Positions 23,482 to 34,663 of a stretch of 64,000 nt of DNA are shown here, piece after piece. Origin of the DNA: Diadema setosum (Eukaryota > Echinodermata > Echinoidea > Diadematoida > Diadematidae); NCBI GenBank assembly GCA_033980235.1, contig CM067075.1:30789385-30853384 (forward strand). Reading direction: 5' to 3'. The position numbers were made by a program, and so were the translations under genes. Below the pieces are notes generated by a model. The model searched no databases. It saw nothing but the letters and a program-made list of their open reading frames with translations, and was not told the DNA's origin. Position 1 is the first letter of the stretch. Every line of letters begins with the position of its first letter.

Positions 23482-23651
23482 CAGGGGTGGATCTAGGAAT
23501 TCTGTAAGGGAGGGGGCGCAACTAATATTCTGGAGCCACATCCGGGTTACATTTTATTTTTTATTTTTATTTCTTTTGTTTTTAACGAAAAATGGGGGGG
23601 GGGGGGCGTGTGCCGGTTGCGCCCCCCCCCCCCCCCCCGGATCCGCCACTG
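23482..23651. mobile_element. 170-bp element with CAGNGGNGGATC ends and G/C runs
   Basis: The left end CAGGGGTGGATCTAGG mirrors the right end (inverse of CCGGATCCGCCACTG). TACAT borders both sides, a possible 5-bp duplication. Inside, a 14-base G run (23595-23608) and an 18-base C run could pair. Confidence 0.6.
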
Positions 23652-24156
23652 TACATGATTTATATTTGCACTCAGTGACCTTAATTTATTACATGCATTT
23701 TGTTTGGTGGTTATGTAACAAAAATACAGAATTAATGAAATGAAATAATCAGATCTATACATCGCGCATGCATTAAATTCCTGAAAAACAAAGCGGGATA
23801 GGCAACACACGTACACTGGTTTTGTTGATAAAAATAGAAATAAGACAACACATAGGATAATTTTAGGCAAGAATTAAATTGCCGCATCTAGACTTCCTGC
23901 TTAAAATTCTGAGAGCGGTTTCAAGTCCGATCCCATAGACGAGCTGATGAAGCGTCTATGGGACGTAAAATCGTTCTCGGAATCAAACAATTAAATCGAG
24001 ATGTAGTGATTTAATTCTTGTTGAATGTCACCTGGATGAATCAGAACTAACATCAACTAGGCCTACTCATTAAGATATTAATCATCAAAATGGTATTTTT
24101 GAATATGACGATTGTAACTACACGATCACAATAAATTGCAACAATAATCATTCACT

Positions 24157-24437
24157 ATCAATGATGTGTGTCAGCATGTATAATAATGTCGAAACTTAAA
24201 CTTGTTTCCAATAACAAGATTGCAAAACTGAACAATCTCATTATAAAAGTAGATTAGTATGTCAGGTAGGCCTGTACCATCGTGTATAATCAGGAACAAA
24301 AGTCCCCCCAACATAGCAAAATAACAATCGACTGTCAATCCATTCCGCCCCAAGAACCAAACTAAACTTCCAACAACTTGCGTAATCAGAAGAGATTGTT
24401 TGCAAAAACCGATAAGTCCATATTTGCCAAATGGAGA
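24157..24437 (+). repeat. First unit of a 281-bp tandem duplication
   Basis: Starts TATCAATGATGTGTGTCAGC. The same sequence restarts at 24438, with a few differences (for example CATTATAAAAG against CATAAAAAAG). The unit ends with a fragment of the 44674 foldback MITE. Confidence 0.75.
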
Positions 24438-24568
24438 TATCAATGATGTGTGTCAGCATGTATAATAATGTCGAAACTTAAACTTGTTTCCAATAACAAG
24501 ATTGCAAAACTGAACAATCTCATAAAAAAGTAGATTACAGTATGCCAGGTAGGCCTGTACCATCGTGT

Positions 24569-26122
24569 GGCTGCCTCCGCATCAACTAGATAACGGAGGA
24601 GTTTCAGTTCGCACACACGGCTTGATCGTCGTTATTCACAAATCACTCGGTGCACAAACAACTAAAGTCCAACAAACATATGTTTTATTCAGTTGCAAAA
24701 ATATCCACGAGGCGAATATGAGGTGCATTTGAGACGAATTTGAGGCGAATTTGAGGTGAATTTGAGGCGAATTTGAGGCGAATTTGAGGCGAATTTGAGA
24801 TAACGATCTGTAAAGATAACATAAAGAAATACAGAAAATAAGTCATCTTATACATGTATAACGTGATATTGACATTCACAAATCACAACCTGTGAACTAA
24901 CCGACACTATGCACACTACATACACTATCGATATATAATTGACACTGCTACTACTACTAACTTCCCATCCAAACGATACTTAAAATCATGTTAAAACAAC
25001 GAATACCATAAACCCAGACAAACAACCACAACTTATACACGTCAGCAAAACTAACCTTAACAATCCACTGGATATATCTAATCTTGTAAAAGGAGAATAA
25101 TATTCTCACATTAAGAGAAGCAACCGTCCCATTAAATTGTTTCTCCACTGACACAAGTAAGAACTAAATTTGTGATGACGAAACCCACTAACAATAAGAT
25201 ATATTCCTGTCTGTTTTATGACCTTAAACAGCAAATATATAACCTCATATCACTAACAAAAATGTGAAATGATTTATCAATAAGACATTTTGTGTGAGAA
25301 TGCCAGTCGGTCCTAATAAGACCTTAACTCAGCATTTAGGTTTATAACTAATGTGAATATATACGATAGTGCTGTTAAAACATAACAAAGCTACACTAAA
25401 ACATTCACAATCAATGTCTTATTACATTCTCTAACTCTTTAACTGAAAAACTATGTACTTCAAATCATTCGTAATAACTTAACTGAATAATCGAAGGTCT
25501 TTAATGACAGTATAGAAGTACATGTATCAACTATGCATACGATGTAATAATTCAAGTATGTTTAGCTTTCTAAACATAAACGAAGTTTCAAATTATAAGT
25601 TAACTGTATCATTTCGTGTTGCAATCCCTACTAAAAGGTTGTATCAAAATTTACATGTTTTACTATAATCTTAAAGTATTAAATAACATATCAAATGTTA
25701 TTCTTACCGAATTGGGCCTCTGCGATCCAACGAAAGCCACTGCTAACACACACGAAACATGTCCTGACTTCACTGTTAACACAACAACTAATGCCCAGCT
25801 AACTTGGCTTTCTTGGTATATAGCTATATACTGTTACATATACATTGTATGTTTACACTTCATGGCAACACTCTTGGCCATGCACACAAAAGAGGGGGCA
25901 AGGGAACAAAGAAGTATGAAGGAGGGGGTCTATTCATGGTCGTGGTCAGTGATTCCTAACAAGGGTCAAGTCCAAGACGCTGGGTTTGCAAACTATGCTA
26001 GACTACTTTTACAGGAGTTTAATTGAATTTACTAGTCTATTTCCCAGGAGTTTCGTTAAATGCATCAAGCAATAAGGTTGAATTTGCGTGTACAATATCA
26101 CTGCAAGTTCGCTGCAGTGACA
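24569..26122. mobile_element. 1.55-kb insertion flanked by an 8-bp direct repeat
   Basis: CATCGTGT stands on both sides (24561-24568 and 26123-26130), and unit 1 of the duplication shows the uninterrupted site with a single CATCGTGT. This is strong evidence for a transposition event. The insert is AT-rich, carries a minisatellite at 24709-24800, and has no recognisable transposase; the longest reading frame (25616-26026) matches nothing I know. Ends GGCTGCCTCCGC and GCAGTGACA show no clear TIR. An 8-bp duplication fits hAT-like elements; a solo LTR is an alternative. Confidence 0.75.
24709..24800 (+). repeat. Minisatellite GAGGCGAATTT
   Basis: About eight tandem 11-bp units (GAGGCGAATTT with GAGGTG and GAGACG variants), inside the 1.55-kb insertion. 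Confidence 0.9.
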
Positions 26123-26397
26123 CATCGTGTATAATCAGGAACAAAAGCAACAATGTGCAACAATATTGCCTTATTTTTCTGCCAAAGAAGTGCATGACTT
26201 GACTTTGCTAAGCATGTGCTAAGTGGACACAGACTGTCTGTTCAGTTGTGGTGGTGATATGTGATTGCTTTTCAGCTTCATGATAGTAGGAAGGGGATTA
26301 TCACGCTGCATCGGAGAGGATTTGATGTAAAATGTGAGCTTGCGGGACGAAGTCAATCTCCCCTCCACTTCTCCATAAGATAGGGCCGGTGGAACGG

Positions 26398-26424
26398 CGG
26401 GGGGGGGGGGGGGGGGGCGGGGGG
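26398..26424 (+). repeat. Poly-G tract
   Basis: CGGCG, then 17 or more G, a C, and further G: a G-quadruplex candidate. Confidence 0.9.
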
Positions 26425-27329
26425 ACTCGGGCCCCCAACTTTTTTGCACCCGTACAGAGGAGAAAAATAGCCACTTTTTTTTTTTCCGGAAGTGGCAGTA
26501 GAAAAAAAAAATAGAACTGATGAAACCCAGGCCTTTGTTTTAGAGCTGAAGACCTGTTTTTGTTTTGTTTTGATCTGTTCTGTGTGTGTGTGTGTGTGTT
26601 TGCTTGTTAGCTCATGAGCTCTCATGAAACCCCGAAGTGTCCCCACTTTTGAAAACGTGGCACCGGCGCGCCGGTTAACAAAAATTACTACTTGTATATC
26701 TTACATGATAGGATTAGTACATTGCGTCATTAATTGGATTCTCCTGGCATGTCCGGTAATCTCTTCGAGAATTTCTGTAAACTTTCAAGTTGTACGAAAT
26801 CTTACATATTAATTTCTGTAAGTCACAAAGTTTTGACAAATTTTACAAGGTATTGAAATAAGAGAAAATGATTCTACCTTTTGTATTGAAAAGGAAAGGT
26901 ATTTATCACCGACGATTTTTTTGAAAAGAAAAAAAAAGCTCCTTGTTCTAGGGATTACAAACCATGTTCATCTCTTCGCTCTGACGTCATATGTAGTCAA
27001 AGTGATGCAATTTCTCGTTGTGTTTTCCGCATTACAAAACACTTTTTTCTAAATCTTTAAAACACAAAGCAGAACATGTTGATGTAGCACGCATCATGTC
27101 TCCGCACTACTAGTAGATCAAATGAGTTTGATGAATCATGGGGTGTACAATAATGTTATGCAATGTTGACCAGGCAGTACAGCCCACCCATCCCAAGGAC
27201 CATGATACCAATGATCGATACCGGTCTTTTCACTTGATTGATGGTATGGTACGCTATACGATGTGTTTTTTGTGTGTCGGATCGCGTATATTGTAACGGC
27301 GTTGATTGGATGATCAGTAGATCAGCTGG

Positions 27330-27503
27330 CTGTGCATCCTGGCCTGCACATTGTATTTCTGCAGCGAGGTTTTCTTGCTCGTGAAAAAAAAGTGAAGGAT
27401 CGAAGTGATCACGTGAAAGTGGAAGCGCATTCAAAGGTGGACAGTAAATCCTCAACCTGTCCTGAACCTCTTTGCAGTGAACAGTGCTGGACCAAGATAT
27501 TCT
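27330..27503 (+). other. Possible 5' UTR exon for the plus-strand gene
   Basis: A strong donor, TATTCT/GTAAGTATC, ends this segment. The flanks to about 27.7 kb are rich in CpG (ACCGGCG, CACCGCGGCG) compared with the AT-rich surroundings, as at a promoter. The link to the acceptor at 56768 across 29 kb is an inference. The start is approximate. Confidence 0.3.
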
Positions 27504-28060
27504 GTAAGTATCAGTTTGAAATGAAATAGAATGCTTGTGTTAATCATCGCGGGGCACGTTTTGCCGCGAAGAGAAGAGCTGTGCCAATTAAAGCACGAGT
27601 GTATTTCCTTTCCCTTCTTCTACGTACCGGCGTACCGACCGGCGCTGCGGCACCGCGGCGTTCTTGTGTTGCTCCGTTTTCGGATGTAGCCAGCGGGCGG
27701 TGATGTGGTTTTCCCGTTGCTATGCACGTGTGCTCGACTCAAGCATTTGGTTGTAAAACCTGTGTTTATTATATTCGTCGATGAAGTATTTAGATCTACA
27801 CAAGTTCAGTCGTTTCCTCTGCATGCTGCGGTTTACAGTGTGAACGAAATAAATTTCCACAGAAGTAACACCACCTGAACACGAAGTAGATGCCATTTTC
27901 TATGTTCAATCTGTGAATTGTGCAGACGACGATTGTGTACGAAGCGTGTTAGACCACTTAGATCAAAGATTAGGTTATAAAATAATAACATTAGCCTTGG
28001 CTTAGGCCTACATGACATGTATGTGTAGCCTTGAGGTAAAAGGTACAATGGTTGAGGTTA

Positions 28061-28163
28061 TTAGCCCGTTGAGGACGAGTCCCGAGTAGGCCTATTGTAC
28101 TCAGGCAGGTGTCTACGGGAAATGTGTGTTGTAGCAAAATCAAACCGTCCTCAACGGGTTAGT
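28061..28163. repeat. Short palindromic repeat, CCCGTTGAGGACG, copy 1
   Basis: TTAGCCCGTTGAGGACGAGT and, inverted, CGTCCTCAACGGGTTAG about 100 bp away. GTGTTGTAGCAAAATCA is shared with copy 2. Confidence 0.7.
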
Positions 28164-31100
28164 AAATAGATACCTTGTAGAACTGAGAAAAATATGCAAG
28201 CATGATAAGAAATGTAATGTTGTGACATCAAATGTCAATTTAGCAGCTGTACAATTTATACTTCAAATAGCAATGCAATCTCTATGGAAAGCAAAAAAAA
28301 AAAACAACAAAAAAAACAAAAAAACCCCCCCCAAAAACAACCCCCCCCCCAAAAAAAAAACATCAACAAAAAACAAAAAAACCCCTAAAACACTAATATA
28401 GTACGATCAGGTGAGCAACAAAATTGCAGTTTTGAGAGTGTTTGAATTTATCTTTCTTTATTTAGACCTATTAGCTATTTAGACCTATTTAGAGCTATTT
28501 AGACCTACATAGTCTTTTATGTAGTATTAACTCTATTGAATCATGCTGTGTGCTTTATGTGCATATGTATATGAAATAAGTTTTTAAGTTAAAACTATTT
28601 AAACAGATAAAAGAACTATACAGTGTGCATGTGCATTACTGTATTTGAAATTTGAAAATATATACAAAATTTGCATCCTTGGTATCAAATATATGTTGTT
28701 TTATGATACCGGTATCACTTATAATAGGGGTAATTGTTGTTTTGTGAAATCTTCTATCAAGAACACACTTTTATTTGTGATATGTCAAAAGACAATGATA
28801 ATATGTTTTACTTGTGTGCACAAAGCAGTGAAAGAGTTCAGTGAGTTCACCTACAAAATGTACTTAAAACTGTAGGTGGTTTCAGACAAGGTTGAATACT
28901 ACCGGTACTACTATAGAGTCAGTATTTGGTGAATGCATGAAACTTTTTTTATTCCATAATTTTATTATGTGTGATGTAGCAAATTGGATGTACTATTCCA
29001 AACATTTCCTGTCGATCCATAAAGTGTGCTAAATGACAACTTGTGTGGAGTTCAACACATACTATATGTGCAAAGTGTGTTGGGCAGAGGGGCAACTGTT
29101 TGGTTGTCTAGCCAAACAAAGGAATTTCACTTCACCAATAGGGTTTTCTTTACTGTCTGTGACATTGAAAAGAAGCACTAGTTTACAATGTACATGTAAG
29201 TAGTAGCCTGTTCTCTATTCGTACAACTTCAAAGACAGTATATCGGACATTTATGAGTGTGTGTGTGTGTGTGTGTGTCTGGACACAAGTGATATTCATT
29301 TGGATGAGTAAGAATGAATGATTAGGTTATGCAATTTATGCCCCAAACCAGAGCAGATAGTGCTTATAAATTTATATTAAAAGGTTCTGTTCAAATATTT
29401 ATAACGGTACAAGTGTGCAGATGTAGCACAGAGTGACTGTCCATAAAAGGTCTTGCCTCAACAATGACCCCTCTACAGTATTCTTTTGTCATTCATCATT
29501 GATTGTCAGAAGTGCATTGTGGACTTCTTTTGATAGGGCACAGTCCATTCATAGCAACTATAATGCACAACACCCAAAGATCAGACCCCTTCTGGAGTTG
29601 CGTGTGTATCAGCCACCAAATTTGTAGTGGAATAGTTAATAAGTACCGTACTCTATTTGATGGATTTATCTTCTTTCCTCTCATCCTGTCCTCTTCCTCC
29701 CTCTACTTCTTCCTCTTTCTTCGTACTGTTCTTGTCCTTCTTCATGTCCTTCAGCTGTTCCTTCCATCCATTGATGATGGTCAGTCCTTATGCTGGGCAT
29801 GTGTGATAATTTGCATGCTGACCACTTGAGCGAGAGCATGATAGGAGGCAGACAATATGGCAAGAGCCATGCTAATATTTACTCTTTCCGCCAGTGAAAG
29901 GGCGTGGTATAATGAGAAGGTCTGGTTGCCATGGGTGTGATTAACACAATGTCTGATCCTTTAGGCCTATTGATGGCTAGATCTTATTCTGTAAAGTGCT
30001 GTGATCAAGTATTGGATATTTCTGCGTGACTAATAATTTGAGCTCAGCTGGGTGAGAAGAGTTTTGCTTGTTTTTAATTCTGCGGAATTAAGACATCACT
30101 TTCTTGAACATATTGTATGACAAGCAAAAATATTTGTGTGCTATTTTCATGCTATTGTACGTGTAGTTTCTGATCGCGCGAAATGTGCCAAAATTTCAAC
30201 ACTACAAAGCAGTATCGGATATGCTACGTATCTATTATGGATGTCTGCTACAGAACAGAACACATGTATACAGTACATGCACAAACACACAACAACAACA
30301 GAACCCCTGTACAAATATACAATATGATGTGTATCTTTCATGTCTGTCATTTACCAAAAATACATTACATTCATGTTTTATTTGTTATTGTGCCTACAGT
30401 TTAATAGCTTTATACAGCATGATCTGCAGACAATACAATACGAGATAGTCCACTAGATGACAAAGTGTGTTTAATATTAGACTGTAATTGTACTTAAACA
30501 TATACGAATGTCTTTAAATTTCAAAGATTTAAAATCTTATTGGGTCAACTTTTAAATCTACCTCCATCTGAGGTTAGTGACCAGACGACCATGTTTAAGA
30601 ATTAACTTTTGTTAGATTAAAAGTTGATAAATCCAGAAAGGCTAAAAACAGAACCTTTTGATTTGTTTCAAATCATTCTGGTTATTCATTTACAGTATTT
30701 ATTTAGTTTTTTCTTTTATACTCTTGAAGGAGTTGTAAAGTTTTTTTTTTTTCTTCAATCTACTGTTACTGTAAGTTCGGTTGGATTGAAATAAAGTCTT
30801 ATGCCCTTTTATTTCTAAATCCATTTGGATTAATAGGTTCATACTTTGTAGGATAAATGAAACAGTGACCATTAATCTTTCAGGAACAATGTTATTACTC
30901 CCTTTTCAAAATGATAAAAGTGAAGGAGCAAATTCATTTCACAGACCTATAATTCTGTATTTGATTGTAGACATGTGTCCAATCAAGTACTATGCAACCC
31001 CCCTCCAAAAAAAGAAAAAAAGACAAAAGACAAATATGAAGAATTCAAATTTGCAATTGCAATTTCCAATTGAATTGATTTCAATCATATGTAAAATGTT

Positions 31101-31236
31101 ATTATATTTTATTACATATCGGGTAAATTGTGACATATTTTAATGACTGTCAAAGTCATCAGCATTTAAGTAACATTATAGTATTGAACATGCATGCTCT
31201 GAAAATTTAACTACTTTTACTCTTATGAATATGAAG

Positions 31237-31276
31237 AACAAACAAACAAACAAACAAACAAACAAACAAACAAACA
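31237..31276 (+). repeat. (CAAA)n microsatellite
   Basis: About ten ACAA units, 250 bp left of the family B element. Confidence 0.95.
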
Positions 31277-31528
31277 AGAAAGAACCCAGAAAAGATGGGC
31301 AAGTGTTTCTTCCAATAATGCAGCATTTTATGAATTGACACATCAAAGTTTTATTTGATATAGTTGTACCATAAAAGTATGGCAAAAAGAAGAATGCAGG
31401 GTGCTACAAAATGCACTTGCTTTCATGCCCTAGACAAATTAACTAAAGGACAGGTAAGCAGTGTACCATACATGTATTAAAGGTCTTTCTCTCTCTTTCT
31501 CTTTCTCAATTATGGGCATGTGGATAAT

Positions 31529-32815
31529 TATACCCCCGCCAAACGAAGTTTGAAGGGGGTATGAGGAATCAGCGGGCGGTCGGGCGGTCGGTCGGGCGGT
31601 CGGTCCGTTGCAAATCTTGCGTCGCGAACTACTTCCTCAGTTTTCAATCGATTCCCATAAAACTTGGCACAGATGTGTGCCTTGGGTTGTAGATGTGCAA
31701 GACGTGTTTTTTGACAGTACCCAAAAGTACGTTGCCATGGTAACGGCATATTATGGGCAAAAATGGGTACAAATCTTGCGTCGCGAACTCCTCCCGCAGT
31801 TTTTGATCAATTTTTATGAAATTAGGTACAGATGTTCATCTGAATATGTTAATGTGCAAGACACATATTTCCGCAGTGGCAAAAAGTGCGTTGCCATGGT
31901 AACGGCATGTTATTGGTAAAATACAGGACAAAATGCTTCATGGCAAAACTGCTTCATCAGTGTTCTTCCAATTCTCATGGAATTCATATTGAATGTTTGT
32001 CTTAGGATATAGGTCAGCATGACACATTTCTTGACAGTGACAAAAAGTATGTTGCCATGGTAACAGCTCACATATTATGAGCCAAAATGATGGAAAATTT
32101 TGTGTTGCAAACTACTTCCTCAGTTTTTGCCCAATTTCCATGAAACTTGCTACATATGTGTGCCTTTGGTTGTAGATGTGCAAGACGCATTTTTTGACAG
32201 TACCCGAAAGTACGTTGCCATGGTAACGGCATATTAATGGCAGAAGATCAAGGAAAGATCTTGCAGATTTAACTACTTCCTCAGTTTTTTGAACAAAGCT
32301 TATGAAATGTGGCACACACCTTGATCTTGGTGGGAAGATGTGGAAGCCATATTTTTCGGACGTGTCGGAAGCTGCGTTGCCATGGTAACGGCATATAAAT
32401 GGCAGAAGATCAAGGAAAGATCTTGCGGATTGAACTACTTCCTCTGTATTCGACTGAAGCTCATGAAATGTGGCACACACATTGGTCTTGGTGGGAAGAT
32501 GTGCAAGACATATTTTTTTGACGTGTCGGAAGCTGCGTTGCCATGGTAACGGCATATTAATGGCGGAAGATCAAGGAAAGATCTTGTGGATTGAACTACA
32601 TTTGTACTTCCTCAGTTTTTGACAAAAGCTTATGAAATGTGGCACACACAATAGTCTTGGTGGGAAGTTGTGCAAGACATATTTTTCAGACGTGTCGGAA
32701 GCTGAGTTGCCATGGTAATGGCATTTAAATGGCAGAAGATCAAGGAAAGATCATTCCTTGGGTATATAAGACTGTCGTCACGGGGCGGGGGTATTAATCA
32801 CCTTCAGTGATATTT
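31529..32815 (+). mobile_element. Helitron-like element, family B, with RFX X-box array
   Basis: It starts with a hairpin TACCCCCGCC..AGGGGGTA, then a CGGGCGGT microsatellite (31566-31607), then tandem units of about 160 bp. Near the 3' end come GGCGGGGGTATTA (inverse of the start), a stem-loop ATCACCTTCAGTGAT at about 32795, and ATTT. The plan is that of family A, but the expected CTAG reads TTTG here. Each tandem unit contains GTTGCCATGGTAAC or, in the last, GTTGCCATGGTAAT. No protein is encoded. Confidence 0.7.
31731..32719. promoter_or_regulatory. Seven regularly spaced RFX X-box-like palindromes
   Basis: GTTGCCATGGTAAC at 31731, 31890, 32051, 32214, 32376 and 32537, and GTTGCCATGGTAAT at 32706. 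Spacing is 159-169 bp. The motif fits the RFX consensus GTNRCC-N(0-3)-RGYAAC on both half-sites. Binding or function is not shown; the sites could be carried passively by the repeat. Confidence 0.6.
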
Positions 32816-33599
32816 TTGTTTTGCAAGTTACTTCACAATTCAGTTGCTCAACTTAGCAAGCATGTGTAAACTATGTAGCTAGAAGTGTTTGGATGAAAAC
32901 TTTGTGATTCACAATCAGAAATACTTCACATTCAAATAAACCGTATAAAAACATGATATTATGCAGTGTAGCTTGTCATGCAAATTTACCACATGTCAAA
33001 AGGGGATCAATGGACTTTTAAACTTGAACAGGGTAGTGAAACATTCAATGGAACATTTCTGGTTGTGAGACAGTGGCCAGCTTCCACGGTGATTATAGCC
33101 ACTGTATGGCAGCACAATAAATAGCCATCAGTCCCTGGTAGCTCTTCAATGCAGTGGTCTAGAGTGTTGTTTTCTGGAGGTGATTTACACTGTATAAACA
33201 CATACAATCTGCATTACCTTGTAGGTAAGGGAAGGCTCTATGCATGAGCTAGAAAAAAAAAGGCAAGTAATGCAATGTACGACATCAAATGGGACGTGCA
33301 TTGTTCTGGCAACAGCTGAAAGGCAGCCGCTTGCTGTACACTGAGATACCTGGTAATGAAGAGAGCTGCAGCACTGGCATTTTTTTTTGTTATTGTTTTT
33401 GTTTTTGAATCACTGAAAAAGAAAAAGAAAATACAAATTGTAGCGTGACTTGAATCATTGCCTAAAATCAACCCCAATCTACCAAAACCTTGAGGACAGC
33501 CCTTTGTTATAAAATACTAATACTGGTAGGCTGTAATACATCCAGGATCCACAGGCCCAACAGCTTCATCTCTGCTACAGCTGTCCCACTTGCTATTAG

Positions 33600-34053
33600 C
33601 CTTTTGACAAGGCCTCGTGGCTGAAGATTGAGACTACAATGTAACTCACCACACTGAGCACTGCGAGAAGTGGGTGAACGCGAGACCAAGTGGCACAGCC
33701 ACGAGGCCTTTTGAGACGAAGTCGAGTATGAATTATTCATATATTCATGAGTCAGATCACAGTTAGTATGCTAATGAGGACGTGTCAACGCTGGCAATGC
33801 AGGCAGCTATAATGGATGAGCGAGCCGCCAACATGCATACTCCGAAATGCGTATTCATTAGTTGCGATGGCGTGGTGAGCAATGCTGTTGCTGATTGACC
33901 CTTTTTGGTAGCAGAATCGGCGAGAAACAAGGCTCAAGATATGAAATTCATGTCAGGTTTTAAAAGGCTTCGCGTGGCTGCGCTGCTCAGTCTCGCGTTC
34001 ACTCGTTCTCTCGCAGTTAGTCTCTTTTTTAGCCACGAGGCCTTGCCAAAAGG
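33600..34053. mobile_element. MITE with AAGGCCTCGTGGCT termini
   Basis: CCTTTTGACAAGGCCTCGTG at the left; the inverse, CACGAGGCCTTGCCAAAAGG, at the right. TTA occurs at both borders and could be a target duplication. A third, inner copy (CCACGAGGCCTTTTGAGAC) is at about 33701. Confidence 0.65.
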
Positions 34054-34299
34054 TTAACTTGCTTTTGGTATTGGATAATATAGAATGTAGATGGCTACAT
34101 ATTGTACTTCCACCGCATAGAGATCTCCTGAAACAAAATATAACACAAAATAGAAGAGAAGTAAAAATGTAGGCTTACATCCAAGGCTCAAGAGTTCCAA
34201 GAGTTCCACAGAAATGTAGCTTAGGATGGGAAGACAACATGTATTTGTAGTCTTGCTTGTAATGCCATGCTATGTACTTCTCTCAATAAGTTTTGCAAT

Positions 34300-34663
34300 G
34301 AAAGGAACTGTTTACCATTGGGAGCAGTGATTTAAAAAAATGTTCGAGATACATGTATCACATTTGATGCATTGTGTGGGTCAGTTGTATCACAAAACAT
34401 CCTAGCATATATATGATACTTTTGCAATAAAGCCTAAAATAGGAGATCATAGTGTAGATGATTTAATCTAGAAATATTTTTTCATAGCTACATTATGTGT
34501 ATTCACATTTTGTATATTTAGCAAAACTCAATATTGACTATATACTGATTGAAATTTTTACATTGGTTGTTTCTATCCCTAACTCACATTTTAGAGCTAT
34601 TTTGAAGCACTAAAGCTGGGTTTTTGTTTCATTTGCAAAATGGTAAATAATACCTTTAGGGTG
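34300..34663 (-). repeat. TAAAGGTATAATTTACCATT family, copy 2 (inverted)
   Basis: Inverse of the family: ACTGTTTACCATTGGGAGCA at the left and GGTAAATAATACCTTTAGGG at the right. Confidence 0.7.

Larger units (their letters stand above)
24438..26146 (+). repeat. Second, interrupted unit of the tandem duplication
   Basis: Unit 2 runs 24438-24568, is broken by an insertion, and resumes at 26131 with ATAATCAGGAACAAAAG exactly where unit 1 continues. After 26146 similarity to unit 1 stops. Confidence 0.7.
27504..31528. other. Gene-free stretch, presumed long first intron
   Basis: CpG-rich to about 27720, then AT-rich. It holds the palindromic repeat at 28061, an A/C-rich tract at 28291-28385, and scattered TACATGTA. 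No conserved exon was recognised on either strand. Confidence 0.5.

Noticed and set aside
25616..26026. 136-residue reading frame in the 1.55-kb insertion
   Set aside because: No recognisable domain; the composition is like translated AT-rich DNA. Kept only as part of the insertion.
29503..29829. 108-residue frame with a hydrophobic stretch
   Set aside because: No splice context, no homology recognised; the hydrophobic part comes from a CTTCCTC-rich tract.
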